A DNA stretch of 64,000 nucleotides from CADCUY01 sp964242735 (GCA_964242735.1 CAXTAK010000016.1:28330-92329); one strand, 5' to 3'. Positions 42,573 to 51,814 are shown, numbered from the stretch's first letter. The notes: generated by a model from the letters alone, not told the origin. Numbers and translations: made by a program.

Positions 42573-42902
42573 GTGGAACCCGATCCGCTCAGCAGGGCGT
42601 TCGCCGCGCTGGCCGACCCGACCCGCCGCGACCTGGTGGCCCGGCTGGCCCGGGCCGACCACACCGTCAACGAGCTCGCCGAGCCCTACGACATGAGCCT
42701 GCAGGCCGTCTCCAAGCACCTGAGGGTGCTCCAGGACGCCGGCCTGGTCACCCGCGGCCGCCAGGCCCAGACCCGGCCCGTGCACCTGGAGGCCGATGCC
42801 CTCGGCCACCTCACGGACTGGCTGGAGCGCTACCGCCAGCAGGCCGAGGAGCGCTACCGCCGCCTGGACGACGTCCTGCGCCACCTGCCCGGTGGAGCCT
42901 GA
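42573..42902 (+). CDS. ArsR-family transcriptional repressor
   Basis: The 109-residue protein starts LSRAFAALADPTRRDLVARLARADHTVNELAEPYDMSLQAVSKHLRVLQDAGLV, a winged helix typical of ArsR regulators that pair with SRPBCC proteins. No metal-binding CxC motif is present, so it probably does not sense metals. Its gene has two matching operators around the promoter and is followed by its usual partner, an AHSA1-like protein. Confidence 0.9.
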   Translation: MEPDPLSRAFAALADPTRRDLVARLARADHTVNELAEPYDMSLQAVSKHLRVLQDAGLVTRGRQAQTRPVHLEADALGHLTDWLERYRQQAEERYRRLDDVLRHLPGGA

Positions 42903-42941
42903 CCCCGGCACCACCCGCACCCTCGACGAGGAGGACCCGCC

Positions 42942-43424
42942 ATGCCCACCACCACCCCGCACCAGACCGAGATCACCGCCGACGAGCAGGTCCCGCTGAT
43001 CCGGATCGTCCGCGAGTTCGACGCGCCGCCCGCCGCGGTGTTCCGCGCGCACACCGACCCCGAGCTGCTCGTGCGGTGGCTCGGTCCGCGCGGCATGGAG
43101 ATGCGCATCGACACCCACGACTGCCGCGCCGGGGGCTCCTACCGGTACGTGCACACCGCCGAGGGCACTGACCACGGCTTCCACGGCTGCTTCCACGAAG
43201 TCCGGCCCCACGAACTGATCGTGCAGACCTCCACCTCCGACGCCGAGCCGGACGGTGTCGCGCTCGAGCGCCTGGTCCTGGAGGACCTCGGCGGCGGCCG
43301 CACCCGCCTGACCGCCACGTCACTGGTCGACTCCTTCGAGGCCCGTGACGCGATGCTCGTCAGCGGGATGGAGCACGGGGTGCGCGAGGGCTACGAGCGG
43401 CTCGACGACCTGCTCGCGGGCTGA
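42942..43424 (+). CDS. SRPBCC (AHSA1-like) ligand-binding protein
   Basis: The 160-residue protein has IRIVREFDAPPAAVFRAHTDPELLVRWLGPRGMEM, GGSYRYVHT and VSGMEHGVREGYERLDDLLA, typical of START-like proteins encoded with ArsR regulators. The hydrophobic cavity may bind a small ligand. GAGGAGG precedes the ATG, and the gap of 39 bases from arsR indicates one transcript. Confidence 0.9.
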   Translation: MPTTTPHQTEITADEQVPLIRIVREFDAPPAAVFRAHTDPELLVRWLGPRGMEMRIDTHDCRAGGSYRYVHTAEGTDHGFHGCFHEVRPHELIVQTSTSDAEPDGVALERLVLEDLGGGRTRLTATSLVDSFEARDAMLVSGMEHGVREGYERLDDLLAG

Positions 43425-43506
43425 GCGGCGTCGACACGGGTGTCCGGGCTGGCCAGGCAGGCTCGCCGTGGTGGCTCGACCGGTGGGGCAGCGCGCGGCT
43501 CGTGAG

Positions 43507-43650
43507 CCCGACGTGAGGACGGTGCGCGCCAGCATCCGCCCGGACCAGGCGTCGTCTGTGGCCCTGGTGGCGCAGCACGGCTTCCGCCGCGTCGGTGAGC
43601 AGTGGGACGAGGAGTACGGCCTGGAGACGGTCCTCGAGGTCGAGGCCGGC
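43507..43650 (+). pseudogene. C-terminal fragment of a GNAT acetyltransferase
   Basis: VRASIRPDQASSVALVAQHGFRRVGEQWDEEYGLETVLEV is the typical last section of RimJ/RimL-like acetyltransferases. The acetyl-CoA-binding part and the first 120 residues are missing, with only unrelated sequence upstream. Confidence 0.55.
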
Positions 43651-43778
43651 ACCGCCCCCGCTGAACCGCCGGCCACTGCCGTGACGTCACCGCCGACCGC
43701 GCCCTGCGGGCGCTACCGTCGCGGCTCGCCGCGACGCACCGACGTGCCGGCGACAGCGACCGACACCCCGGGGGAGCC

Positions 43779-44144
43779 ATGACCAGCCGCATCGCCAGCC
43801 TGTGCATCGACGCCGTGGAGCCCGAGCTGGTCGCCGTTTTCTGGTGCGCCGTCCTGGGGTGGCAGGTGCTCGAGCGCGACGACGGGGTCATCTGCATCGG
43901 GCCGGACGACGGGTCCTCGCACATCGACGTGCTGCCCGTGCCGACGGCGAAGGGCGGGAAGAACCGGCTGCACCTGGACCTGCGCGCCGACGGCAGCACC
44001 ACCGCCGTCGAGCTGGAGCGGTTGCTGGGGCTGGGGGCGCGGCGGGTGGACGTCGGCCAGGGCCCTGACGTGACCTGGGTGGTGCTCGCCGACCCCGAGG
44101 GCAACGAGTTCTGCCTGCTGGGCCGCACCGTCCAGGAGCTGTGA
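43779..44144 (+). CDS. VOC/glyoxalase-like protein
   Basis: The 121-residue protein has IASLCIDAVEPELVAVFWCAVLGWQV at the start, SHIDVLPVPTAKGGKNRLHLDL in the middle and VLADPEGNEFCLL at the end, the pattern of paired beta-alpha-beta units in the VOC superfamily. His in HLDL and Glu in GNEF are likely metal ligands. GGGGGAG precedes the ATG. The substrate is unknown. Confidence 0.88.
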   Translation: MTSRIASLCIDAVEPELVAVFWCAVLGWQVLERDDGVICIGPDDGSSHIDVLPVPTAKGGKNRLHLDLRADGSTTAVELERLLGLGARRVDVGQGPDVTWVVLADPEGNEFCLLGRTVQEL

Positions 44145-44159
44145 GCGACGGGCCGCGCG

Positions 44160-44723
44160 TCACCGGTCCTGCGGCAGCGGTGACCACCCGAGCAGGGGCA
44201 CCAGCTCTCGGGCGATGGCGGTCACGCCGCGCCCGTCGGTGGCGATCCGACGCACCCAGGGCGGTGCGGCGTCCTCCAGCTCGACGGCAGCCCGCCGGCT
44301 GCGGACCACGGACGCCTCCAGGTCGGTGCCGACCTCCCGCTGGCGCAGGCGCCCGGCGGCGGTCTCGTCGGTGGCGGTGAGCAGGACGGCGTGGACGACG
44401 GGGTCCCCGCCGAGCGCGGCGAGCAGGCTGGCGAGGATCTCACCGCGCACCGAAGCGGTGTTCGCATACACCAGCCGGGCGTACCCCGCCTCCTGGTAGG
44501 TGTGCCACATCGCCGCCAGGTTCGCCTCGGCCAGGGCCAGCCCGTGCTGCCATGGCACCGGCCAGGCCAGGTCGAGGACGTCGCCCTCGATCACGCAGTG
44601 GCGCACGCGCGCGGTGGAGAGCTGGGTGTGCAGCTCGGCGGCGACGCTGGTCTTGCCCGCCCCGGAGCGCCCGCCGATGAAGAGCACCTCCGGCCGCGGC
44701 CGCGCGACGTCCGCGTCACTCAC
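44160..44723 (-). CDS. P-loop ATPase/kinase-like protein
   Basis: The 187-residue protein has a Walker A motif (FIGGRSGAGKTSVAAELH), a VIEGDVLDLAW acidic segment, TATDETAAGRLRQRE and a C-terminal VTAIARELVPLLGW. It resembles small nucleotide or aminoglycoside-kinase-like P-loop proteins of actinobacteria. The GTG start overlaps the upstream hypothetical gene by eight bases. Confidence 0.82.
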   Translation of the reverse strand: MSDADVARPRPEVLFIGGRSGAGKTSVAAELHTQLSTARVRHCVIEGDVLDLAWPVPWQHGLALAEANLAAMWHTYQEAGYARLVYANTASVRGEILASLLAALGGDPVVHAVLLTATDETAAGRLRQREVGTDLEASVVRSRRAAVELEDAAPPWVRRIATDGRGVTAIARELVPLLGWSPLPQDR

Positions 44724-45588
44724 CGACGAGCCCCGGGCACGGGGCAGCCCCCCGGACGGGAGACGAGCGGCGCGGGGGCCGACCGGTGGCGAAGAGCGCG
44801 CGGGGCAGGTCGGCGTCGACCTCCTCGACGTCGACCCCGAAGCCCTCGCCGCGCCGGTCCCCGTCCAGGGTCGCCAGGTCGACGACGACGCCCGTCCCGA
44901 TGTCGAGGCCCACGCGCCAGGACGTCGGCCAGTCCCGCGCCGGCACCGCCGGGGCGCCGGCCGCGGCCTCGTGACGGGCGGCGCGCTCCCCGTCCAGCAG
45001 CGGGCAGCAGGAGCAGCGGGGGTCGTAGCGCACCGTCTCGCGCAGGACCGCCCGCCACGCCGGGCGCCCGCCGACCCCGACCTCGGCCACCGGGCCCAGC
45101 AGCTCCACCGGCGCCAGTCCCGGCCGGCGCCCCCAGCCGTCGGCGGCCGGGTCGTCCTCCTCGTCCGGGTCCGGGGTGCCGTCGGCGAGCTCGACGGGGT
45201 CGAGCATCGCCACCCACTGGTAGGTCTGGAACATCGGGTCGTCGTAGCCGACGTCGTCCCCCTGCGGGCGCCGGGCGACCAGCCCGTCCGGGCGCAGGTC
45301 GGGCGCGGGCGCTCGCGGCTCCAGCGGGTGGACGTGCTCGACCCGCTGGCTGCCGCCCGGGACGCCCCAGCCGAAGCGCACAGCGCTCGGCGACGGGTCC
45401 TGCCACGAGGCCTGTACCAGCCGGCCGTCGAGCTCCTCGACGCGCAGCCCGTACGGGCGCGCCACCCAGGCGCGCACCGGGTGGTGGAACGGTCTGGCGC
45501 CCGTCCACGTGACGACGCACCGCAGGGTGCGCCAGCGCCACGGGGAGGAGCGCGCCAGCGCCCGGAAGGCCTCCGCGTCGACCGCCAC
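44716..45588 (-). CDS. Hypothetical protein
   Basis: The 290-residue protein is hydrophilic, with no signal or membrane segment. Conserved-looking parts include RWRTLRCVVTWTGARPFHHPVRAWVARPYGLRVEELDGRLVQASWQ, GDDVGYDDPMFQTYQWVAMLDPVELADG and a CSCCPLLDGERA cysteine group. Codon use is normal for the window and it is coupled to the P-loop gene. I do not recognise a family. Confidence 0.7.
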   Translation of the reverse strand: MAVDAEAFRALARSSPWRWRTLRCVVTWTGARPFHHPVRAWVARPYGLRVEELDGRLVQASWQDPSPSAVRFGWGVPGGSQRVEHVHPLEPRAPAPDLRPDGLVARRPQGDDVGYDDPMFQTYQWVAMLDPVELADGTPDPDEEDDPAADGWGRRPGLAPVELLGPVAEVGVGGRPAWRAVLRETVRYDPRCSCCPLLDGERAARHEAAAGAPAVPARDWPTSWRVGLDIGTGVVVDLATLDGDRRGEGFGVDVEEVDADLPRALFATGRPPRRSSPVRGAAPCPGLVGE

Positions 45589-45657
45589 GCCGAGACGCTA
45601 CTCCCGGCGCAGCCCCGGCCGGCCCCGCGCAGCGGTCGCCCGTGCGACGGTGGCGCG

Positions 45658-46701
45658 GTGCCTCCTGACGTCATCGCCCGCGAGGTCCTGAGGCACAATC
45701 CCGCCAACGCCGTCACCGACGTCGTCGAGCGCGTCACCACCGCCGACGGCGCCACCGCGGTGCACAAGCGGCTCCGAGCACCGGACCCCGCTGCCACGGC
45801 GAACGCCCCGTGGGCGGCGTCCACCGACCCGCGGCACTGGAACTCCTGGCAGCGCGAGGCGCAGGCCTACCGCTGCGCCGCCCTGCGCGAGAGCCTCGCC
45901 GGCACGGGCCTGGCGATGCCCGCCGCCGACGTCCAGCTCCACCCCGGCAGCGCGGACCTGTGGCTGGAGGACGTGGCCGGGACCCCCGGCACCGCCTTCG
46001 ACCTGGCCGACCACACCGCCCTGGCCACCGCCCTGGGGCGCTGGCAGGCTCCCGGCGCCCTGATCACCGGCTGGACCTCGCGCGGGTTCCTGCGCGAGTA
46101 CTCCTCGAGCAGGGTGGTGCCGTGGCAGGTGCTCGACGACGACGCCGCCTGGGACCAGCCCCTGGTGCGCGCGGCGTGGCCGGTCGGCCTGCGGGAGGGA
46201 TGGGTCCGGCTGCTGGCGCACCGCGACCAGCTGCTCGACGTCGTGGAGCACCTGCCGCGCACCCGCAGCCACCTCGACGTGTGGGCGTCCAACGAGGTCC
46301 GTCGCCCCGACGGTGAGGTGGTGCTGCTCGACTGGGCGTTCGTCGGCGACGGGGCTCTCGGGGAGGACCTCGGGAACCACGTGCCCGACGGCGTCTTCGA
46401 CCTGTTCTGGCCCGCCGAGCGCCTGCCCGAGCTCGACGACGCCTGCTTCGACGCCTACCTGGCGGGCCTGCGGGACGCCGGGTGGCGCGGTGACGAGCGC
46501 CAGGTGCGCCTGGGCGTGGTCGCGTCGTGCGTGAAGTACACCTGGCTGCTGCCGCTGGTCCTGGCCCGCGCCGGCGACGCCGAGCACACCGCGTACCACC
46601 GGGTCGCGGACAGCGAGCACCTGTACCGCCAGCGCGGCCTGGCCTTCATGCACCTGGTGCGGTGGTCCGACGAGGCCCTGCGCCTCCTCGACCGTGCGTG
46701 A
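45658..46701 (+). CDS. APH-like phosphotransferase
   Basis: The 347-residue protein has a kinase-like N-terminal lobe (NAVTDVVERVTTADGATAVHKRL), an LWLEDVAG hinge, the catalytic loop HLDVWASN (HxDxxxxN) and LLDWAFVGDGALGEDLGN carrying the metal-binding Asp. It phosphorylates an unknown small molecule. In contrast to the decayed APH gene at 38.5 kb it is complete. GACGGT lies six bases before the GTG and may be a weak -10. Confidence 0.87.
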   Translation: MPPDVIAREVLRHNPANAVTDVVERVTTADGATAVHKRLRAPDPAATANAPWAASTDPRHWNSWQREAQAYRCAALRESLAGTGLAMPAADVQLHPGSADLWLEDVAGTPGTAFDLADHTALATALGRWQAPGALITGWTSRGFLREYSSSRVVPWQVLDDDAAWDQPLVRAAWPVGLREGWVRLLAHRDQLLDVVEHLPRTRSHLDVWASNEVRRPDGEVVLLDWAFVGDGALGEDLGNHVPDGVFDLFWPAERLPELDDACFDAYLAGLRDAGWRGDERQVRLGVVASCVKYTWLLPLVLARAGDAEHTAYHRVADSEHLYRQRGLAFMHLVRWSDEALRLLDRA

Positions 46702-46710
46702 GGCGTGAGC

Positions 46711-47685
46711 TCAGGCCGCGGGCGCGGTCGCGCGCGCGTCGGTGAGCAGCTGCTCGGAGACGTCCCACAGGCGGCGGGCGGCCTCGGGGTCCAGGGCGTG
46801 CGGCACGACGCCGGTGATGCCCTGGAGCTCCTCGACGACCTCGGCCTCGTGGCAGTCCTCGAAGTAGCGCCCCCCGATGCCCTGCACCTGCGGTGAGGTG
46901 GCCAGGAACACCGACGTCGCGGCACCCTGTTCGGTGGTCTTCATGTGGAACATGCCGGCGGCCTCGGCCTGACGGGCCTGCTCCTGGCCGGCGGCGCGCT
47001 GCTCGGCGCTCCAGTGGCGCTGCAGCGGTGTCCAGATGCCACCGGGCATCAGCGCGTTGGCGGTGATCCCGTCACCGGCCCAGCGGCGGGTCAGCTCCAC
47101 GGCGAACAGGGAGTTGGCGGTCTTGGACTGCCCGTACGCCAGGCCGGGGGTGTACTCGCGGCGCTCGAAGAACAGGTCCTCGAAGACGACGGGGGACGCC
47201 GCGTGCCCGCTGGAGGACACCGAGACCACGCGCGCGTCGCCCGCGGCGGCCAGCGCCTCGTGCAGGCCGGTGGTCAGCGCGAAGTGCCCCAGGTGGTTGG
47301 TCCCGAACTGGGTCTCCCAGCCCTGGGCGGTGGTGCCGCGCGGGGTGTCCATCACTCCGGCGTTGTTGACCAGGACGTGCAGCGGCCCCTGCCAGGAGGC
47401 GGTGAAGGCGTCCACGCTGCCCAGGTCGGCCAGGTCCACGTGCGCCACCGCGACGTCGTCGCGGCCGCTGGTGCCCGCGATGTCCGCCGCGACACGGGCC
47501 CCGGCGGTGGCGTCGCGGACGGCGAGGGTCACCTGGGCACCGGCGTGCGCCAGGGCGCGCGCGGTCTCCACCCCGATGCCCGATGCGGCGCCGGTGACGA
47601 CCGCGCGCCTGCCGGTCAGGTCCACGCCCTCGACGACCTGCAGCGCCGTGGTCGTCTCGTCGTAGTCGTTCGTGATGCGGCTCAT
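46711..47685 (-). CDS. Short-chain dehydrogenase (retinol dehydrogenase/protochlorophyllide reductase-like)
   Basis: The 324-residue enzyme has VVTGAASGIGVETARALAHAGA for cofactor binding, VDLADLGSVDAF, LVNNAGVMDTP, TNHLGHFALT, the catalytic Ser in VSVSSSGH and YGQSKTANSLFAVEL with the Tyr-x3-Lys pair. This extended class with NHLGHF is common in actinobacteria. It is divergent from a TetR regulator, which probably controls it. Confidence 0.92.
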   Translation of the reverse strand: MSRITNDYDETTTALQVVEGVDLTGRRAVVTGAASGIGVETARALAHAGAQVTLAVRDATAGARVAADIAGTSGRDDVAVAHVDLADLGSVDAFTASWQGPLHVLVNNAGVMDTPRGTTAQGWETQFGTNHLGHFALTTGLHEALAAAGDARVVSVSSSGHAASPVVFEDLFFERREYTPGLAYGQSKTANSLFAVELTRRWAGDGITANALMPGGIWTPLQRHWSAEQRAAGQEQARQAEAAGMFHMKTTEQGAATSVFLATSPQVQGIGGRYFEDCHEAEVVEELQGITGVVPHALDPEAARRLWDVSEQLLTDARATAPAA

Positions 47686-47691
47686 GAGCCC

Positions 47692-47722
47692 ACCATAGCA
47701 ACTGAACGGTTAGTCATATGAT
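47692..47722. promoter_or_regulatory. Divergent leaderless promoters flanking a TetR-type operator
   Basis: Minus strand: TATGGT lies six bases before the SDR ATG. Plus strand: TATGAT lies six bases before the tetR GTG. Between them ACTGAACGGTTAGT is an imperfect palindrome (ACTnAnCGnTnAGT). Both transcripts are likely leaderless, and a repressor on the palindrome would block both. Confidence 0.6.
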
Positions 47723-47728
47723 CGTGAG

Positions 47729-48313
47729 GTGCGTGACGGTGAGAGCAGCAGGCGCCGCCTGCTGCAGGCGGCGACGGCGGAGTTCGCGGCGTTCGGGATC
47801 GCCGGGGCGCGCGTGGACCGCGTCGCGGCGGCGGCGCGGGTCAACAAGGCACAGATGTACGGGTGGTTCGGGTCGAAGGACGGCCTCTTCGACGCGGTCC
47901 TCGCCCACCACGTGCACCGCATCGTCGACGTCGTCCCCTTCAGCGCCGACGACCTCCCCGGCTACGCCGTCGCGCTCTACGACTCCTACCTCAGCGACCC
48001 CGAGCTCGTGCGCCTCGCCGGCTGGTACCGCCTGGAGCGCGTTCGAGCGGGGGAGCTGCTCGCCGCGCACCCGGGGCACGCCGACGACAAGCACGCGGCC
48101 ATCGCGCGGGCCCAGGCCGACGGGCTGATCACCGCGGGAATCCGACCCGCCGAGGTCCACGCCCTGGTCATCGCCCTGGCGGGCACCTGGTCACCGATCA
48201 GTGCGACCTTCACCGCCTCCCCCGCCGACGGCGACACCGAGCACGAGCGACGGCGCACCGTGCTGCGCGAGGTCGTGCACCGCGCGCTCGTCCCGCCCGC
48301 CGACCACGGCTGA
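47729..48313 (+). CDS. TetR-family transcriptional regulator
   Basis: The 194-residue protein has the TetR DNA-binding domain (RRRLLQAATAEFAAFGIAGARVDRVAAAARVNKAQMYGWFGSKDGLFDAVL) and a divergent ligand-binding part (LVRLAGWYRLER, LVIALAGTWSPISATF). It lies 43 bases from the divergent SDR gene and probably represses it and itself, responding to an unknown compound. Confidence 0.9.
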   Translation: MRDGESSRRRLLQAATAEFAAFGIAGARVDRVAAAARVNKAQMYGWFGSKDGLFDAVLAHHVHRIVDVVPFSADDLPGYAVALYDSYLSDPELVRLAGWYRLERVRAGELLAAHPGHADDKHAAIARAQADGLITAGIRPAEVHALVIALAGTWSPISATFTASPADGDTEHERRRTVLREVVHRALVPPADHG

Positions 48314-48349
48314 CGGCGGACTCGAGCGGGCCCACTGCGCGGTCGGCGC

Positions 48350-48560
48350 CCCCGGTCGGGTGCGTGGAGGTGCGCGACGCCCGGTCGGCGACGGCGCGGA
48401 CCAGGACGTCGACGTCGGTGGCGGCGCGCTGCAGGGCTGCGGCGTCGCTGCTCGGGCGCACCAGGGCGCGCCCCGTGGCGACCCGGGTGAGCAGGGCGTC
48501 GGCGATGCGCATCCCGAGGTCGCCGGTGGCGCCAGCCAGCAGCACGGTCGTCGCCGTGGG
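48350..48560 (-). pseudogene. N-terminal fragment of an NmrA-like NAD(P)-binding protein
   Basis: VLLAGATGDLGMRIADALLTR and ALVRPSSDAAAL are the first 40 residues of NmrA/atypical SDR proteins. The frame then loses similarity and no catalytic or C-terminal part follows. Confidence 0.5.
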
Positions 48561-48574
48561 CGCGGTGGTGTCGG

Positions 48575-49064
48575 TCCCGGGGGCTCCAGGAGGTCGGCGC
48601 GGTGCAGGACGGTGTTGTCGTCCCCCATGACGATGCCACCCGCTCGCCGCGCGTGGCGGTGGGTGTCCTCCTCGCGGGTGGAGTGCTCGTGCAGGCGCTC
48701 CACCACCGCGTCGGTCCGCCGCGTCCGGGCCGCTGATCGCGGCGCAGCGCTCCGGCGCAGGGTGCTGCGCACCGCTCGGTGACCCCGACGCTGCTGATGA
48801 CGTCCAGGTCGGGGGAGCCGGGTGCCGGCACCTCGCCCTGGTGGAGGCGAGGTCGCCGAAGGCGCGCAGGAAGGCGCGGGACCGCGCGTCGTCGACCTGC
48901 TGGTCGCGCAGCACGAGCACGCCGTGCCGACCCAGCGGACCTTCGGGGGAGTCGAGGCCGACGGGTCCGGGGCGGTGATCTGCATCCCGCAGACGGCGGC
49001 CGCCGCCGCGCGGAGCGCCGCCCCGCGGAGGTGCCGCGCCGCCGCTGCGCTCCGACGCCGGCAT
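48575..49064 (-). pseudogene. TauD/TfdA-type dioxygenase remnant with internal deletion
   Basis: GRHGVLVLRDQQVDDARSRAFLRAFGDL and, in another frame, APGSPDLDVISSVG match the N-terminal third of a taurine dioxygenase-like enzyme. HEHSTREEDTHRHARRAGGIVMGDDNTVLHRADL in a third frame matches the C-terminal end with the last iron-binding histidine. The middle, including the HxD iron site, is absent. Confidence 0.6.
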
Positions 49065-49159
49065 GAGCGCGCTGCGCCGGCACGCGAGGATCTAGCATCA
49101 CCGCGCCAGCGACGGCAGCGGTGTGCTGCCCGTCCCGCACCACCTGAAGGAGCACACCG

Positions 49160-49825
49160 GTGGCCGCCATCCTGTTCGGCTCGATCGCCACCCTCGCCGA
49201 CACCTCCGAGGTGCAGCGCCGGGCCTACAACGACGCCTTCGCCGTCCACGGCCTGGACTGGCACTGGGACCGCGACCAGTACCGCGCGATGCTCGAGGGC
49301 AGCGGCGGGCAGGACCGCGTCGCCGCCCACGCCGCCTCGCGCGGCGAGAGCGTCGACGCGGCCGCGGTGCACGCGACGACGTCGGACCTGTTCCGCGCAG
49401 CGCTGGCCAACACCTCGCCGGAACCGCGGCCGGGGGTCGTGGAGAACGTCCGCGCGGCGAGGGAGGCCGGCGTGGGAGTCGGTCTGGTGACCACCACCTC
49501 GCGCGACAACGTCACGGCGGTGCTCGCCGCGCTGCGTCCGCAGCTGGGCGCTGACGACTTCGACGTCGTCATCGACGCCTCGCAGGTCGACCGGCCCAAG
49601 CCCGACCCCGGGGCGTACGCGCTCGCGCTGCGCCAGCTCGGGGAGGCCGCGGGTGCGTGCGTCGCCGTCGAGGACGACCGCGGCGGCCTCGAGGCGGCGG
49701 TGGCCGCGGGGGTGTCGTGCGTGGCGTTCCCCAACGCGAACACCGCGGGCCACGACTTCACCGGCGCCCGGGCGACGGTCGAGGTCCTGGAGCCCCGGGC
49801 GCTGGTGGACGCGGTCACGGGCTGA
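49160..49825 (+). CDS. HAD-like protein lacking the usual nucleophile
   Basis: The 221-residue protein keeps the HAD helical cap and core: LVTTTSRDNV as motif II, VDRPKPDPGAYALAL with the motif III lysine and VAVEDDRGGLEAAVAAG as motif IV. The motif I segment reads ILFGSIATLAD instead of DxDGT, so the nucleophilic Asp is missing. It may be a non-catalytic HAD or act differently. AAGGAG precedes the GTG. Confidence 0.82.
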   Translation: MAAILFGSIATLADTSEVQRRAYNDAFAVHGLDWHWDRDQYRAMLEGSGGQDRVAAHAASRGESVDAAAVHATTSDLFRAALANTSPEPRPGVVENVRAAREAGVGVGLVTTTSRDNVTAVLAALRPQLGADDFDVVIDASQVDRPKPDPGAYALALRQLGEAAGACVAVEDDRGGLEAAVAAGVSCVAFPNANTAGHDFTGARATVEVLEPRALVDAVTG

Positions 49826-50609
<784 letters not shown>

Positions 50610-51629
50610 TCACGGCGCCGGCGCCGAGGCGCGCACCACCAACCGGCAGGGCATGTGCCGGACCCCGGGTTCCAGCACCCGCCCGCTGATGGCCTCCAGC
50701 AGCAGGGACGCCGCGGTGTGGCCCAGCTCGGTGAGGTTCGGGTCGATCGTCGTCAGGGGGGGCCGTGAGGCCTCGGCCATGACGTCCCAGTCGTCGAAGC
50801 CGACGACGGCGACGTCGTCGGGCACGCGGCGCCCGGCCTCGCGCAGCGCGTCGGTCACCCCGCGCCCGACCTGGTCGCTGCCGGCGACCACGCCGTCGAA
50901 GCCGACACCGCGCTCCAGCAGCTGCTCGACGGCGTGGCGCCCCCAGGCCTCGCTCCACCGGCCGAGCAGCGGAGCCCCGAGCACGAGCTCCTCACCGGCG
51001 GCGGCCAGGGCCCGCGCCACGCCGGCGGCGCGGTGGCGCGTCGCGACGTGGTGCGCCGCCCCGCTGATGTGCACCAGTCGGCGCCGGCCCAGGGCGAGCA
51101 GGTGCTCGGTGGCGAGCTCGGCGCCCCGGGTGTCGTCGTGGACGACGGAGGTGTCACCGGCGTCGTCGGACTGCGCGAGGGCGTAGACCACCGGCACGGG
51201 CAGGTCGCGGCCGATCGAGGGGCGCGGGTCGGAGGAGCGGCCCGTGACGATGATCCCGTCGACGCGGCGGGCGAGCAGGGTGCGCACGTAGTGCTGCTCG
51301 CGCTGCGGGTCGCCGCGGCCGTCGCAGAGCAGCGTCGACATCTCCCCCGCCCCCATGGCGTCCTCCGCCCCGAGCATCACGGGGATGGTGAAGCGCCCGA
51401 AGCTGTCGGTGGTGAGCACCCCGACCGTGTACGTGCGCCCGGCGATCAGCCCCCTCGCGACGAGGTTGGGGGTGAAGCCGAGCTCCGCGGCGGCGGCCAC
51501 GACGCGCGCCCGGGTCTCCTCGCGCAGCTGGCCGCGACCGTTCAGGGCCTTGGAGACGGTGCCGGGGGAGACCCCGGCGCGCGCGGCGACGTCGGTCACC
51601 GTCACGGCGGACCTCCGAGCGTGGCTCAT
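50610..51629 (-). CDS. LacI-family transcriptional repressor
   Basis: The 339-residue protein begins with the LacI DNA-binding domain (VTVTDVAARAGVSPGTVSKALNGRGQLREETRARV, hinge ELGFTPNLVARGL) and a periplasmic-binding-like sensor domain (TYTVGVLTTDSFGRFTIPVMLGAEDA, VGFDDWDVMAEASRPPLTTI). The ATG with GGAGGAG upstream is used. It is divergent from a sugar ABC importer plus two GH127-type glycosidases and should repress them until an arabinose-type or related sugar is present. Confidence 0.92.
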   Translation of the reverse strand: MSHARRSAVTVTDVAARAGVSPGTVSKALNGRGQLREETRARVVAAAAELGFTPNLVARGLIAGRTYTVGVLTTDSFGRFTIPVMLGAEDAMGAGEMSTLLCDGRGDPQREQHYVRTLLARRVDGIIVTGRSSDPRPSIGRDLPVPVVYALAQSDDAGDTSVVHDDTRGAELATEHLLALGRRRLVHISGAAHHVATRHRAAGVARALAAAGEELVLGAPLLGRWSEAWGRHAVEQLLERGVGFDGVVAGSDQVGRGVTDALREAGRRVPDDVAVVGFDDWDVMAEASRPPLTTIDPNLTELGHTAASLLLEAISGRVLEPGVRHMPCRLVVRASAPAP

Positions 51630-51678
51630 CGCGGCACTCCTCCGGTCCCCGTGCGTGGGCAGCGACGCTAGGAGCACC

Positions 51679-51690
51679 GGAAACGTTTCC
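51679..51690. promoter_or_regulatory. LacI-type operator
   Basis: GGAAACGTTTCC is a perfect 12-base palindrome with the central CG typical of LacI/GalR operators, located between the divergent lacI-like and importer genes. Confidence 0.75.
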
Positions 51691-51724
51691 GCAAGCGGGC
51701 ACCCACCTGCGGACCCCAGCGCCC

Positions 51725-51754
51725 TTGACGCCGCGGGTCGCTCGGTCCTACTGT
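51725..51754 (+). promoter_or_regulatory. Promoter of the sugar importer-glycosidase operon
   Basis: TTGACG and TACTGT are separated by 18 bases. The predicted start falls around 51761, within the second operator-like palindrome. Confidence 0.6.
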
Positions 51755-51755
51755 C

Positions 51756-51771
51756 CGGAAATCGATAGCCG
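51756..51771. promoter_or_regulatory. Second, imperfect LacI-type operator
   Basis: CGGAAATCGATAGCCG has symmetric outer (CGG/CCG) and inner (ATCGAT) parts and overlaps the expected transcription start. Together with the upstream palindrome, 79 bases away centre to centre, it could allow looping repression. Confidence 0.45.
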
Positions 51772-51814
51772 TCTAGGATGGCCATCGGCGGAACCGTCTT
51801 CGAAGGAGAAGATC

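Noticed and set aside
31417..43700. Attributing all frameshifts to sequencing error
   Set aside because: Several genes have lost whole central parts or acquired duplicated fragments, and intact genes of similar GC lie between them. Errors may explain single cases (SGNH stop, NUDIX-GNAT shift) but not the set.
44500..45657. Plus-strand extension upstream of the APH-like gene
   Set aside because: It lies antisense to two coupled genes and has no domain resemblance. The kinase homology begins at the GTG at 45658.
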